From assembly GCF_038502225.1 (NCBI RefSeq), contig NW_027195551.1, positions 12,501-76,500 of the forward strand: DNA of 64,000 bases, in the 5' to 3' direction. The notes under the pieces are model-generated. The model was not told the origin of the DNA and ran no database searches. It worked only from the letters and a program-made list of their open reading frames with translations. Source of the stretch: Cherax quadricarinatus (Eukaryota > Arthropoda > Malacostraca > Decapoda > Parastacidae). A program made the position numbers and the translations under genes. This document shows positions 50,711 through 62,704 of this stretch, piece by piece; the first letter of the stretch is position 1; every line of letters begins with the position of its first letter.

Positions 50711-52434
50711 AAAATATATAGTGGGTGGTAGGAGAAGAAAATGTTCAAACAGCTCCGGGGAGAACCTTGAGTTTTCCCTGAGGTACGTTTATTGTCTTCT
50801 CTGAGGATGAGGGTCCCCATTCCAGCTATAGAGGTGGTACATTAGCCCTAGGTCTTTCGCACTCTCGTGCATTGTCAGGAGTCATGCAATTTCTGCAAGA
50901 CTACCAACAGATTGAAGGGAAAATTCTCTCTGAGGCAAAGCAGACGCGTATCAGCTGTGGCCTGTGTTGCAGTGTAAGAGCCGTTAGAGACCCAGCTCAT
51001 ACGTCCCGTCCCCTCAGTCCTTTCGGGGTAGGAGGAGGGGCCGATCTCAGACTTTTACTGAGAGCAATTTACAGAATAAGAAAATGCGGTAGACAGTCCA
51101 AAATCGCCATCTAGAATAATTTTAGTTAAGTGCTTAATATATTATATGAATTAGAGGTGCTAGTTGTCACTCTGTAGTGTCATGCGTCAGAGAATGTATC
51201 AGAGAGTGCCAGCGGAGATTATTCTCCCTTCATTATTTTCCTATACTACCCCATGACTGTGACCAGTATTTCATAACACTAGGACTCCAGAGGTGATAAG
51301 TCACTTTGCCTGACTTCCTTAAGTTATCCTAGGAAACTCACATTTAGTATGTCGCAGTTACATTAACTTGTGTAACCGTACTCGTATGCAGGGTCTGAAT
51401 AGTCTTACTAATACTAAGTACCTATTAGAGTATACCATCAAAAAGTACCAGAAAAAATGAGAAATGGCAGGAGCATATTCTCACCTCCACCAGCCCACAT
51501 GAGATGCTACGCCTTTGTGGAATTCCTTGTATACGGCGATGCAGACGGTGGGACTTAATCTCAAACTGACGAAACGTGTGGAACAGTCTATCATCATCTA
51601 CCATCAAAACGAAACCAGACAAATTAAGGGCTAACAGGGGCTTACTCTCACATACACCCACCTAACTGTATGTTAAAGCTCCCGGTATTCCCTATGTACG
51701 GCGACATAAACAGACGGGATCTCTGACGGCGAATTTTCGCTTCATCGAATGTAGAACTTGAATTGCCACGAAAAGAGCAACTGGTTACCAAAAACCAACA
51801 AGTTGTGATGAGAGAAGCACATGTGGATGAGCAACAATGTGTATAGTAAAAGGTTAACATATAAAAAAAAGATCCTCTGCCTCTGTTCAAACATGAGGAG
51901 CTAAGAATTATTTTCAACATTTTTTACTGAAGAGTTCTATCAAGAGGTCATATATTTTAAACAAATTTGTATACAGTTAAGGCAGGACACTAACGCTAAA
52001 TGAAATTCATTGCGACAACTAAAGAAATTTTAAATTTCATTGGAGAGTTCCTATTCATCATGGGCTTTGTTTCTCTTTAGTTGTTTATTGGCCAGGAAGG
52101 TTCAGATTACTGAGTCAGTAATGCATCATAATATTCCCAATACTAGAGAGTACAGATTCCTCAAGATCAAGCTTGCCTTTAGATACAAGACAAAGCTGAT
52201 AAGTTGGGAATTCTAAATCTTTTGCCGTGCCAGTGATAATAGTCGTATCCTGATATATTAATGATTCTAACCTTTGAATATTATCTTCTTCACCTAATAG
52301 ACTAAATAAAAACTCCCCTTAAGCTGTAATATTGTTGGTGCCCATGTAGAGACAATTTACCACACAGACAAAACAACAATCACCAGCCTTACTTTGGTGA
52401 AGTTACTGAAACAAACTACACATAAGTACGATAA
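50711..52434. other. Unassigned segment
   Basis: 50711-51110 is GC-richer (ggtacgtttattgtcttctc, ggtgagg-like blocks) and may be an unrecognised repeat, with an 80-codon frame at 50872-51114 that has no known motif. Around 51518-51560 and 51687-51730 there are two related segments (ttccttgtatacggcgatgc and ttccctatgtacggcgacat). The rest is AT-rich with no gene recognised. Confidence 0.35.
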
Positions 52435-52435
52435 A

Positions 52436-52962
52436 GCACCTAAATTACTGGGAACGGTTGAAGTCCCTTGATTTACATTCCCTGGAACGCAGGCGAGGGA
52501 GATACATGATAATATACACTTGGAAAATCCTAGAGGCATTAGTACCAAACTTGTACACGAAAATCACTCCCTATGAAAGCAAAAGACTCGGCAGGAGATG
52601 CAACATTCCCCCAATGAAAAGCAGGGGCACCACGAGTACATTGAGAGACAACACAATAAGTGTCAGGGGCCCAAGACTGTTCAACTGCCTCCAAGCATAC
52701 ATAAGGGGGATTACCAATAGACCCCGGGCTGTCTTCAAGAAGGCACTGGACAGGCACCTAAAGTCAGTAGCTGACCAGACGGGATGGGGTTCGTACGTCA
52801 GTTTGCGTGCGGCCAGCAATAACAGCCTGGTAGATCAGACCCTGATCCACCAGGAGGCCTAGTCTCAGACCGGGCTGCGGGGGCGTTGAGTCTCGAAACC
52901 CTCTCCAGGTATATTCCAGGAATACTCCAGGTATACTCCAGGTATACTCCAGGTATACAGTT
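52436..52962 (+). mobile_element. 5'-truncated LINE 3' end with repeat tail (CR1/jockey-like family)
   Basis: The partial frame (52458-52862 and a few codons upstream) contains YWERLKSLDLHSLERRRGRY, ITPYESKRLGRRCNIPPMKS, RGPRLFNCLQAY and FKKALDRHLKSV, the C-terminal end of the LINE RT protein. It is more intact than the 38.0 kb copy, with no stop in 134 codons. The tail has ggtctcagaccggg-like sequence (agtctcagaccgggctgcgg), gggggcgttgagtct and ccctctccagg. It ends in four to five near copies of actccaggtat (about 52917-52962), which looks like the short tandem 3' terminus of the family. Confidence 0.85.
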
Positions 52963-53043
52963 GTAGATACATAGGTAAAGCCAGGGAAAACATGACAGTG
53001 TCATAAAAATTAAAGTGGAAAGGATTGCAATGGATTTTGAAAT

Positions 53044-56000
53044 CCACTGATGGCATCCATGCTATGTGATGCCATCCATGCTGTGTGATGCCATCCATCC
53101 TGTGTGATGCCATCCATGCTGTGTGATGCCATCCATGCTATGTGATGCCATCCATGCTGTGTGATGCCATCCATGCTGTGTGATGCCATCCATGCTGTGT
53201 GATGCCATCCATGCTGTGTGATGCCATCCATGCTGTGTGATGCCATCCATGCTGTGTGATGCCATCCATGCTGTGTGATGCCATCCATGCTGTGTGATGC
53301 CATCCATGCTGTGTGATGCCATCCATGCTGTGTGATGCCATCCATGCTGTGTGATGCCATCCATGCTGTGTGATGCCATCCATGCTGTGTGATGCCATCC
53401 ATGCTGTGTGATGCCATCCATGCTGTGTGATGCCATCCATGCTGTGTGATGCCATCCATGCTGTGTGATGCCATCCATGCTGTGTGATGCCATCCATGCT
53501 GTGTGATGCCATCCATGCTGTGTGATGCCATCCATGCTGTGTGATGCCATCCATGCTGTGTGATGCCATCCATGCTGTGTGATGCCATCCATGCTGTGTG
53601 ATGCCATCCATGCTGTGTGATGGCATCCATGCTGTGTGATGCCATCCATGCTGTGTGATGCCATCCATGCTGTGTGATGCCATCCATGCTGTGTGATGCC
53701 ATCCATGCTGTGTGATGCCATCCATGCTGTGTGATGCCATCCATGCTGTGTGATGCCATCCATGCTGTGTGATGCCATCCATCCTGTGTGATGCCATCCA
53801 TCCTGTGTGATGCCATCCATTCTGTGTGACGGCATCCATCCTGTGTGATGCCATCCATGCTGTGTGATGCCATCCATGCTGTGTGATGCCATCCATGCTG
53901 TGTGATGCCATCCATGCTGTGTGATGCCATCCATGCTGTGTGATGCCATCCATGCTGTGTGAGGCCATCCATGCTGTGCCATCCATGCTGTGTGATGCCA
54001 TCCATGCTATGTGATGCCATCCATGCTGTGTGATGCCATCCATCCTGTGTGATGCCATCCATGCTGTGTGACTGCATCCATGCTATGTGATGCCATCCAT
54101 GCTGTGTGATGACACCCATGCTGTGTGATGCCATACATGCTGTGTGACGGCATCCATGCTATGTGATGCCATCCATGCTGTGTGATGCCATCCATGCTGT
54201 GTGATGCCATCCATGCTGTGTGATGCCATCCATGCTGTGTGATGCCATCCATGCTGTGTGATGGCATCCATGCTGTGTGATGCCATCCATGCTGTGTGAT
54301 GCCATCCATGCTGTGTGATGCCATCCATGCTGTGTGATGGCATCCATGCTGTGTGATGGCATCCATGCTGTGTGATGGCATCCATGCTGTGTGATGGCAT
54401 CCATGCTGTGTGATGGCATCCATGCTGTGTGATGGCATCCATGCTGTGTGATGGCATCCATGCTGTGTGATGGCATCCATGCTGTGTGATGGCATCCATG
54501 CTGTGTGATGGCATCCATGCTGTGTCATCCATGCTGTGTGATGGCATCCATGCTGTGTGATGGCATCCATGCTGTGTGATGGCATCCATGCTGTGTGATG
54601 GCATCCATGCTGTGTGATGGCATCCATGCTGTGTGATGCCATCCATGCTGTGTGATGGCATCCATGCTGTGTGATGGCATCCATGCTGTGTGATGCCATC
54701 CATGCTGTGTGATGGCATCCATGCTGTGTGACGGCATCCATGCTGTGTGATGGCATCCATGCTGTGTGACGGCATCCATGCTGTGTGATGGCATCCATGC
54801 TATGTGATGCCATCCATGCTGTGTGATGCCATCCATGCTGTGTGATGGCATCCATGCTGTGTGATGGCATCCATGCTGTGTGATGCCATCCATGCTGTGT
54901 GATGGCATCCATGCTGTGTGATGCCATCCATGCTGTGTGATGCCATCCATGCTGTGTGATGGCATCCATGCTGTGTGATGCCATCCATGCTGTGTGATGC
55001 CATCCATGCTGTGTGATGCCATCCATGCTGTGTGATGCCATCCATGCTGTGTGATGGCATCCATGCTGTGTGATGGCATCCATGCTGTGTGATGCCATCC
55101 ATGCTGTGTGATGCCATCCATGCTGTGTGATGGCATCCATGCTGTGTGATGCCATCCATGCTGTGTGATGGCATCCATGCTGTGTGATGGCATCCATGCT
55201 GTGTGATGGCATCCATGCTGTGTGATGGCATCCATGCTGTGTGATGCCATCCATGCTGTGTGATGGCATCCATGCTGTGTGATGGCATCCATGCTGTGTG
55301 ATGCCATCCATGCTGTGTGACGGCATCCATGCTGTGTGACGGCATCCATGCTGTGTGATGGCATCCATGCTGTGTGATGGCATCCATGCTGTGTGATGGC
55401 ATCCATGCTGTGTGATGGCATCCATGCTGTGTGATGGCATCCATGCTGTGTGATGGCATCCATGCTGTGTGATGGCATCCATGCTGTGTGATGGCATCCA
55501 TGCTGTGTGATGGCATCCATGCTGTGTGATGGCATCCATGCTGTGTGATGGCATCCATGCTGTGTGATGGCATCCATGCTGTGTGATGGCATCCATGATG
55601 TGTGATGCATCCATGCTGTGTGATGGCATCCATGCTGTGTGATGGCATCCATGCTGTGTGATGGCATCCATGCTGTGTGCTGTGTGGCATCCATGCTGTG
55701 TGGCATCCATGCTGTGTGATGGCATCCATGCTGTGTGATGCCATCCATGCTGTGTGATGCCATCCATGCTGTGTGATGCCATCCATGCTGTGTGATGCCA
55801 TCCATGCTGTGTGATGCATCCATGCTGTGTGATGCATGCATCCATGCTGTGTGATGGCATCCATGCTGTGTGATGGCATCCATGCTGTGTGATGCCATCC
55901 ATGCTGTGTGATGCCATCCATGCTGTGTGATGCCATCCATGCTGTGTGATGCCATCCATGCTGTGTGATGGCATCCATGCTGTGTGATGCCATCCATGCT

Positions 56001-57365
56001 GTGTGATGGCATCCATGCTGTGTGATGGCATCCATGCTGTGTGATGGCATCCATGCTGTGTGATGGCATCCATGCTGTGTGATGCCATCCATGCTGTGTG
56101 ATGCCATCCATGCTGTGTGATGCCATCCATGCTGTGTGATGGCATCCATGCTGTGTGATGATGCATCCATGCTGTGTGATGGCATCCATGCTGTGTGATG
56201 GCATCCATGCTGTGTGATGGCATCCATGCTGTGTGATGGCATCCATGCTGTGTGATGGCATCCATGCTGTGTGATGGCATCCATGCTGTGTGATGGCATC
56301 CATGCTGTGTGATGGCATCCATGCTGTGTGATGCCATCCATGCTGTGTGATGGCATCCATGCTGTGTGATGGCATCCATGCTGTGTGATGGCATCCATGC
56401 TGTGTGATGGCATCCATGCTGTGTGATGGCATCCATGCTGTGTGATGCCATCCATGCTGTGTGATGGCATCCATGCTGTGTGATGGCATCCATGCTGTGT
56501 GATGGCATCCATGCTGTGTGATGCCATCCATGCTGTGTGATGCCATCCATGCTGTGTGATGCCATCCATGCTGTGTGATGCCATCCATGCTGTGTGATGC
56601 CATCCATGCTGTGTGTGCCATCCATGCTGTGTGATGCCATCCATGCTGTGTGATGCCATCCATGCTGTGTGATGGCATCCATGCTGTGTGATGGCATCCA
56701 TGCTGTGTGATGCCATCCATGCTGTGTGATGCCATCCATGCTGTGTGATGGCATCCATGCTGTGTGATGCCATCCATGCTATGTGTGCATCCATGCCATC
56801 CATGCTGTGTGATGCCATCCATGCTGTGTGATGCCATCCATGCTGTGTGATGGCATCCATGCTGTGTGATGCCATCCATGCTGTGTGATGCCATCCATGC
56901 TGTGTGATGCCATCCATGCTGTGTGATGCCATCCATGCTGTGTGATGCCATCCATGCTGTGTGATGCCATCCATGCTGTGTGATGCCATCCATGCTGTGT
57001 GATGCCATCCATGCTGTGTGATGCCATCCATGCTGTGTGATGCCATCCATGCTGTGTGATGCCATCCATGCTGTGTGATGCCATCCATGCTGTGTGATGC
57101 CATCCATGCTGTGTGATGCCATCCATGCTGTGTGATGCCATCCATGCTGTGTGATGCCATCCATGCTGTGTGATGCCATCCATGCTGTGTGATGCCATCC
57201 ATGCTGTGTGATGCCATCCATGCTGTGTGATGCCATCCATGCTGTGTGATGCCATCCATGCTGTGTGATGCCATCCATGCTGTGTGATGCCATCCATGCT
57301 GTGTGATGCCATCCATGCTGTGTGATGCCATCCATGCTGTGTGATGCCATCCATGCTGTGTGATG
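53044..57365. repeat. 19-bp minisatellite, about 227 copies
   Basis: Unit catccatgctgtgtgatgc with one main polymorphism: the last base before the next cat is C (gatgccatc) or G (gatggcatc). C-type units dominate at 53044-54340 and 56790-57365; C and G units are mixed at 54340-56780. Irregular lengths occur near 53970, 54525, 55600-55700, 55810-55850, 56160, 56605 and 56780-56800. The minus strand has no stop in any frame, so minus frames of up to 958 codons (SMDGITQHGW and HTAWMASH repeats) arise automatically. Confidence 0.97.
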
Positions 57366-57950
57366 GAAAGACAAGACAAAGAGATGCAACAAGGAAACCA
57401 TTTTAAATAAATAAGGAACTATTATTCACCTATGGAAGGTAATGACGAAAGTGATATGTTAATTAATCTTACCAAAAGCCGAATGAAATCTATATAGTGA
57501 TACATACACCTGTTTGGATATCTCTTTGTTCTAGCTTTTGTAAAGCCGTGATTGTGCTGACAAAATTTCAAGACACGTGGCCCTCGAGGTCCCCAGATTA
57601 GTGTTTTGCGCTATAAAATTTCCACAAGAATTTTGAAGGAACATGAAATCATCTACAATGAGTTCTGCGAGCACTTCAGGTGCTTCAAGTGTGGAGAGTG
57701 ATATTACCAAGTATGACAAGTCTAGTCCTATGATATACCAGTGTGCTTTTAGGACTGACTGCAGTGTGAGGTGTAACACAGCATCACCACACTGGGCAAT
57801 GCATGCAAACGAATTGTCATAAATTTTGCAATTAAAAAAATAACTTAGGCAAGTATTGCTTGTTAAACCTGCATGGTGAATCTTTGTTTGTATATAAACA
57901 AGAATTCCCTGACTATCATGACAAGTTTTACTGAGCAGTCAAATGATATA
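57366..57950. other. Unassigned spacer
   Basis: AT-rich. An 82-codon minus frame (57531-57779) has no recognisable motif. Confidence 0.4.
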
Positions 57951-59574
57951 TATTTTTTTTTTCAACAAGTCGGCCGTCTCCCACCGAGGCAGGGTGACCC
58001 AAAAAAGAAAGAAAATCCCCGAAAAGAAAATACTTTCATCATCATTCAACACTTTCACCACACTCACACATTATCACTGCTTTTGCAGAGGTGCTCAGAA
58101 TACAACAGCTTAGAAGCATATACGTATAAAGATACACAACATATCCCTCCAAACTGCCAATATCCCAAACCCCTCCTTTAAAGTGCAGGCATTGTACTTC
58201 CCATTTCCAGGACTCAAGTCCGACTATATGAAAATAACCGGTTTCCCTGAATCCCTTCACTAAATATTACCCTGCTCACACTCCAACAGATCGTCAGGTC
58301 CCAAGTATCATTCGTCTCCATTCACTCCTATCTAACACGCTCATGCACGCTTGCTGGAAGTCCAAGCCCCTTGCCCACAAAACCTCCTTTACCCCCTCTT
58401 TCCAACCTTTTCGAGGACGACCCCTACCCCTCCTTCCTTCCCCTATAGATTTATATGCTTTCCATGTCATTCTACTTTGATCCATTCTTTCTAAATGACC
58501 AAACCACCTCAACAACCCCTCTTCTGCCCTCTGACTAATGCTTTTATTAACTCCACACCTTCTCCTAATTTCCACACTCCGAATTTTCTGCATAATATTT
58601 ACACCACACATTGCCCTTAGACAGGACATCTCCACTGCCTCCAACCGTCTCCTCGCTGCTGCATTTACCACCCAAGCTTCACATCCATATAAGAGTGTTG
58701 GTACTACTATACTTTCATACATTCCCTTCTTTGCCTCCATAGATAACGTTTTTTGACTCCACATATACCTCAACGCACCACTCACCTTTTTTCCCTCATC
58801 AATTCTATGATTAACCTCATCCTTTATAAACCCATCCGCCGACACGTCAACTCCCAAGTATCTGAAAACATTCACTTCTTCCATACTCCTCCTCCCCAAT
58901 TTGATATCCAATTTTTCTTTATCTAAATCATTTGATACCCTCATCACCTTACTCTTTTCTATGTTCACTTTCAACTTTCTACCTTTACACACATTCTCAA
59001 ACTCATCCACTAACCTTTGCAATTTTTCTTTAGAATCTCCCATAAGCACAGTATCATCAGCAAAAAGTAACTGTGTCAATTCCCATTTTGAATTTGATTC
59101 CCCATAATTTAATCCCACCCCTCTCCCGAACACCCTAGCATTTACTTCTTTTACAACCTCATCTATAAATATATTAAACAACCATGGTGACATTACACAT
59201 CCCTGTCTAAGACCTACTTTTACCGGGAAGTATTCTCCCTCTCTTCTACACACCCTAACCTGAGCCTCACTATCCTCATAAAAGCTCTTTACAGCATTTA
59301 GTAACTTACCACCTATTCCATATACTTGCAACATCTGCCACATTGCTCCTCTATCCACTCTATCATATGCCTTTTCTAAATCCATAAATGCAATAAAAAC
59401 TTCCCTACCTTTATCTAAATACTGTTCACATATATGCTTCAATGTAAACACTTGATCTACACATCCCCTACCCACTCTGAAGCCTCCTTGCTCATCCGCA
59501 ATCCTACATTCTGTCTTACCTCTAATTCTTTCAATTATAACCCTACCGTATACTTTTCCTGGTATACTCATATG
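57951..59574 (-). mobile_element. 5'-truncated RTE-type LINE (copy 2)
   Basis: On the minus strand it has about 430 codons of the C-terminal RT half, then a full-looking 3' untranslated region containing ggagtgtgagcagggtaata, agggattcagggaaaccgg and gagacggccgacttgttgaa, and a terminal A-run (57952-57961 on the opposite strand). It matches copy 1 at 45825-47160 in coding and early 3' sequence. The truncation point is at about 59574, inside the conserved SIPGKVYGR block. Confidence 0.88.
58294..59574 (-). pseudogene. RTE reverse transcriptase C-terminal half, 5' truncated but open
   Basis: Homology starts at [15 protein letters not shown]; the few codons upstream (to 59583) are flanking sequence. 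RT motifs present are [51 protein letters not shown] and FADDTVLMGDSKEKL, then [29 protein letters not shown] and LLRWFGHLERMD. It is about as close to copy 1 as members of one family, with many scattered amino-acid differences. It lacks the whole endonuclease and the first RT blocks, so it cannot mobilise itself. Plus frames (58538-58756, 58901-59107) are shadows. Confidence 0.85.
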
Positions 59575-59945
59575 TATACTCATATATGTTCTGAAATAAT
59601 TGTTTAGGATGTTCAGTATGTCTGATGCAATAACAATTGCTGTTAGGTCATATGAGTTTTCAAAAATGTAAAAATGTTCATTGCTATATTTTATTGCAAT
59701 ATTTTTATGTGTTCATTTATGCTGGAAACCAGTTCCTATTATTTGTTTTATATTATTGTACTGAATAATAGTTAAAATATACAATCGTTCCTTTTATTCA
59801 ACATTTCGTAATATTATGTTCGGCAAATTTTTATATTTTTTTGCCGGCTGTTGGCACTTCACAGGAGTTTTAATTACTCATTTTTTTGGATTTTCCAGAC
59901 AAAAATATTAAAAATTTAAAAAACATTTCAAGAGTAAAAATATTC
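59575..59945. other. AT-rich spacer
   Basis: No gene or repeat recognised. Confidence 0.45.
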
Positions 59946-60134
59946 CTTGGAAGAGAGAGCTCTTTAAACCAGAGAGAGAGCTCTTTAATCCAGAGAGAGA
60001 GCTCTTTAAACCAGAGAGCTCTTTAAACCAGAGAGAGAGCTCTTTAATCCAGAGAGAGAGCTCTTTAAACCAGAGAACTCTTTAAACCAGAGAGAGAGAG
60101 AGCTCTTTAAACCAGAGAGAGAGCTCTTTAACAA
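59946..60134. repeat. GAGA-type minisatellite, about nine units
   Basis: Units of 17 or 21-23 bp sharing agctctttaaaccagagag, with a variable number of GA steps. Contains the palindrome gagctc in each unit. Confidence 0.9.
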
Positions 60135-60659
60135 CAGAGTTCTGATTTCTGAGCAGTTTTGATTACCACCGGTAAAGTGTGTCAAGGTTTATGAATAAAG
60201 AAATAATCACATATTTAAATGAAATACAAAATAATATAGTTATTCTGTAATGTTAGAGCTGGAAATTGGTAAATAGTTGCATTATTATTGCAAGAAAACA
60301 TTACAATCAAATTTTTCCCCATATTGTATTATTATTACATTCAGTAATGCAAGTCAAACATGTATAAATACAATATACTCATGTATACAGGAGACTGATT
60401 CTAACAAGATCAGTTAGTCCGTAATGCGTGCAACATTTGTGAGTATGAAGAACACTCCTTCAGCCACTATAAAGTTCAACCCCAAACCCCTGGATAAATC
60501 CTTGTTTCCTCCATGTTTCAATCTAGCAGTAGTTACAGAGGAAGGAATAATTTGCAAGTATTCGAAAAATTATTATTACCATTTACTATGAGTGCAGCAC
60601 ACTATTACAACGCAAGTTTCACAGTAACAGTACTTCCAGGACACATTACAAATTTACCC
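60135..60659. other. AT-rich spacer
   Basis: No gene or repeat recognised. Confidence 0.4.
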
Positions 60660-60765
60660 GAGTTGAAGTCCCGAAGCTCGTTTTGAAACGCACTCATCTC
60701 TCAAGTATACTGAGTATCCGTGATTCGAACCCCAGCATGGGTGGAAACGCTGGGCATCTTATTTT
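60660..60765 (-). mobile_element. Possible tRNA-derived SINE fragment
   Basis: The minus strand contains ggggttcgaatcacgg (about 60719-60734), which includes an exact RNA polymerase III B-box core (ggttcgaatc) as in tRNA T-arms. No complete tRNA can be folded around it and I see no clear A box, so it is not annotated as a tRNA gene. A SINE or tRNA relic is the likely explanation. Confidence 0.35.
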
Positions 60766-60975
60766 ACATCTGCTGCCCGATGTCATCTAGCAGAAACTGT
60801 ATCTGGGTTTTCGGAGACTGATGTGGATCGCTTCCTGATGGGGGCGGGGTAGCATATGTTAGATAGGGCTGGTCTTCGAGATGAGCTGAGGACGGACAGT
60901 AGCTCTCACCCTCTAAAACTGATTTGCGTAAAATGTCATACATAATGTTACATAAATACTTAAAGTACAGCTTCT

Positions 60976-61046
60976 GCCTGGTCTCAGACCTAGTCGCGGG
61001 GGCGTTGACCCCGAAACCCTCTCCAGGTAAACTCCAGGTAATATAT
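60976..61046 (+). mobile_element. LINE 3'-tail fragment
   Basis: Tail-only copy: gcctggtctcagacctagtc, gcgggggcgttgaccccgaa, ccctctccagg and taaactccaggtaa. It matches the ends of the LINE copies at 38.4 and 52.9 kb. Confidence 0.75.
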
Positions 61047-61475
<429 letters not shown>

Positions 61476-61794
61476 GTAGTGCCGAATAAGTGAAACTTGC
61501 AATTCTGGCTTAAATCCAACGCTTCTCTTGCCGAATAAGGCAAGCGAAAATTTGCGTGTGCAATAATTTCGCAATAATTATTCTGAACATAACGAAAAAA
61601 AAATGGATTAGTTGGATTACGCTAAATTAAATTACGCTTGTTATAAGATTAGGTAAGCTTTCCAAATTTTATTGGTACAAAATTATTAATTTTTCATTAA
61701 CATAAATGAAAAAAAATATATATTTAAACGCATAAGAGAAAATTTTAGAAAAGACTTAATTTTGAATGATTTCTTGCTGACTGACCAGTTTTAC
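61476..61794 (+). mobile_element. MITE-like element, copy C (right end lost)
   Basis: It begins gtagtgccgaataagtgaaa and follows copy A along its length (aataatttcgcaataattat, ttacgcttgttataagatta, gaccagttttac). The terminal attcggcacgac is missing; sequence changes at about 61795. A GT tract, not TA, lies on its left. Same orientation as copy A. Confidence 0.75.
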
Positions 61795-61973
61795 CAACCT
61801 GGGAACCAAGTTAACCTCACGACGCCTTAGCCCGCTGGACCATCATGCTACGAACAACAGGGGACCGGTGAGTACACTGGGTCTGCCATGCTAATGTGAT
61901 GACATTCGTGGCTGTGGATACTACAGGACTAATTTCAGTCTTCTCTGGTTTAGAAGACCAGTTTCACAGCCAA

Positions 61974-62059
61974 TATACATATTAATGCATCCACAGAACA
62001 GACTGGTTCTAGATATTTGCTTCAAGTCACTTTGTTCTGTGGATGCATTAATTTGTATA
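61974..62059. repeat. 27-bp inverted repeat (hairpin)
   Basis: The arm at 61974-62000 and its reverse complement at 62033-62059 match at 26 of 27 positions (core attaatgcatccacagaaca), with a 32-nt loop. Weak further pairing extends outward (agaagac on both sides). Possible origins are a small foldback element or a transcribed hairpin. Confidence 0.85.
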
Positions 62060-62673
62060 CTGTATAGAAAGTCTTCTCATGATCATTAAATATCATAAGA
62101 ACACACAAATGAGGTAAGAAGAAACGTTGGTATTATGAAACTAATATGAAAAAATAGATGATTCAAACTAAAGACATAGGTCCTCGAATAAGAACATATG
62201 GAAAAAACTTTGGGTTAACCCACAAATCAGTGGAGTTATCGGCTTTTTCATTCACAAACCTTCTTGGCTGCCTTTGCTAAATTGTGGCAATAGTTATGCC
62301 AATTAAACTACAGTGCATATTGTTTTTCTTTTATTTTAGTTAACAATTTCACTTAGCCAGATTATTTATGAATCAAGTTTATACTTCTGTTAGCAATATA
62401 AAGTCTAATTTTTAATTAACATAGGTAATAAAATATCTAAGGAAACGATGCAGATGATACGTTCAAAAATTAACGCAATAATATTTCTTTCGAAAATTTC
62501 TGGCTCATATAGGAGTTTGGGAAAGTGATATAACTGAGGAAGCTGCAGATCCTAATGAGAACAATCTTTTGTTATGGCACAACACCCAAAGGAAACCCAA
62601 TATTGCTGCTACACTAACCTCACTGGAGCACAAAGGAAGCCCAGTGTCTGTCTCCCCCTTCCCACACACACAA

Positions 62674-62704
<31 letters not shown>

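Noticed and set aside
60719..60734. A tRNA gene on the minus strand, suggested by ggttcgaatc
   Set aside because: Only the T-arm/B-box match is present; no acceptor stem, anticodon arm or A box could be found.
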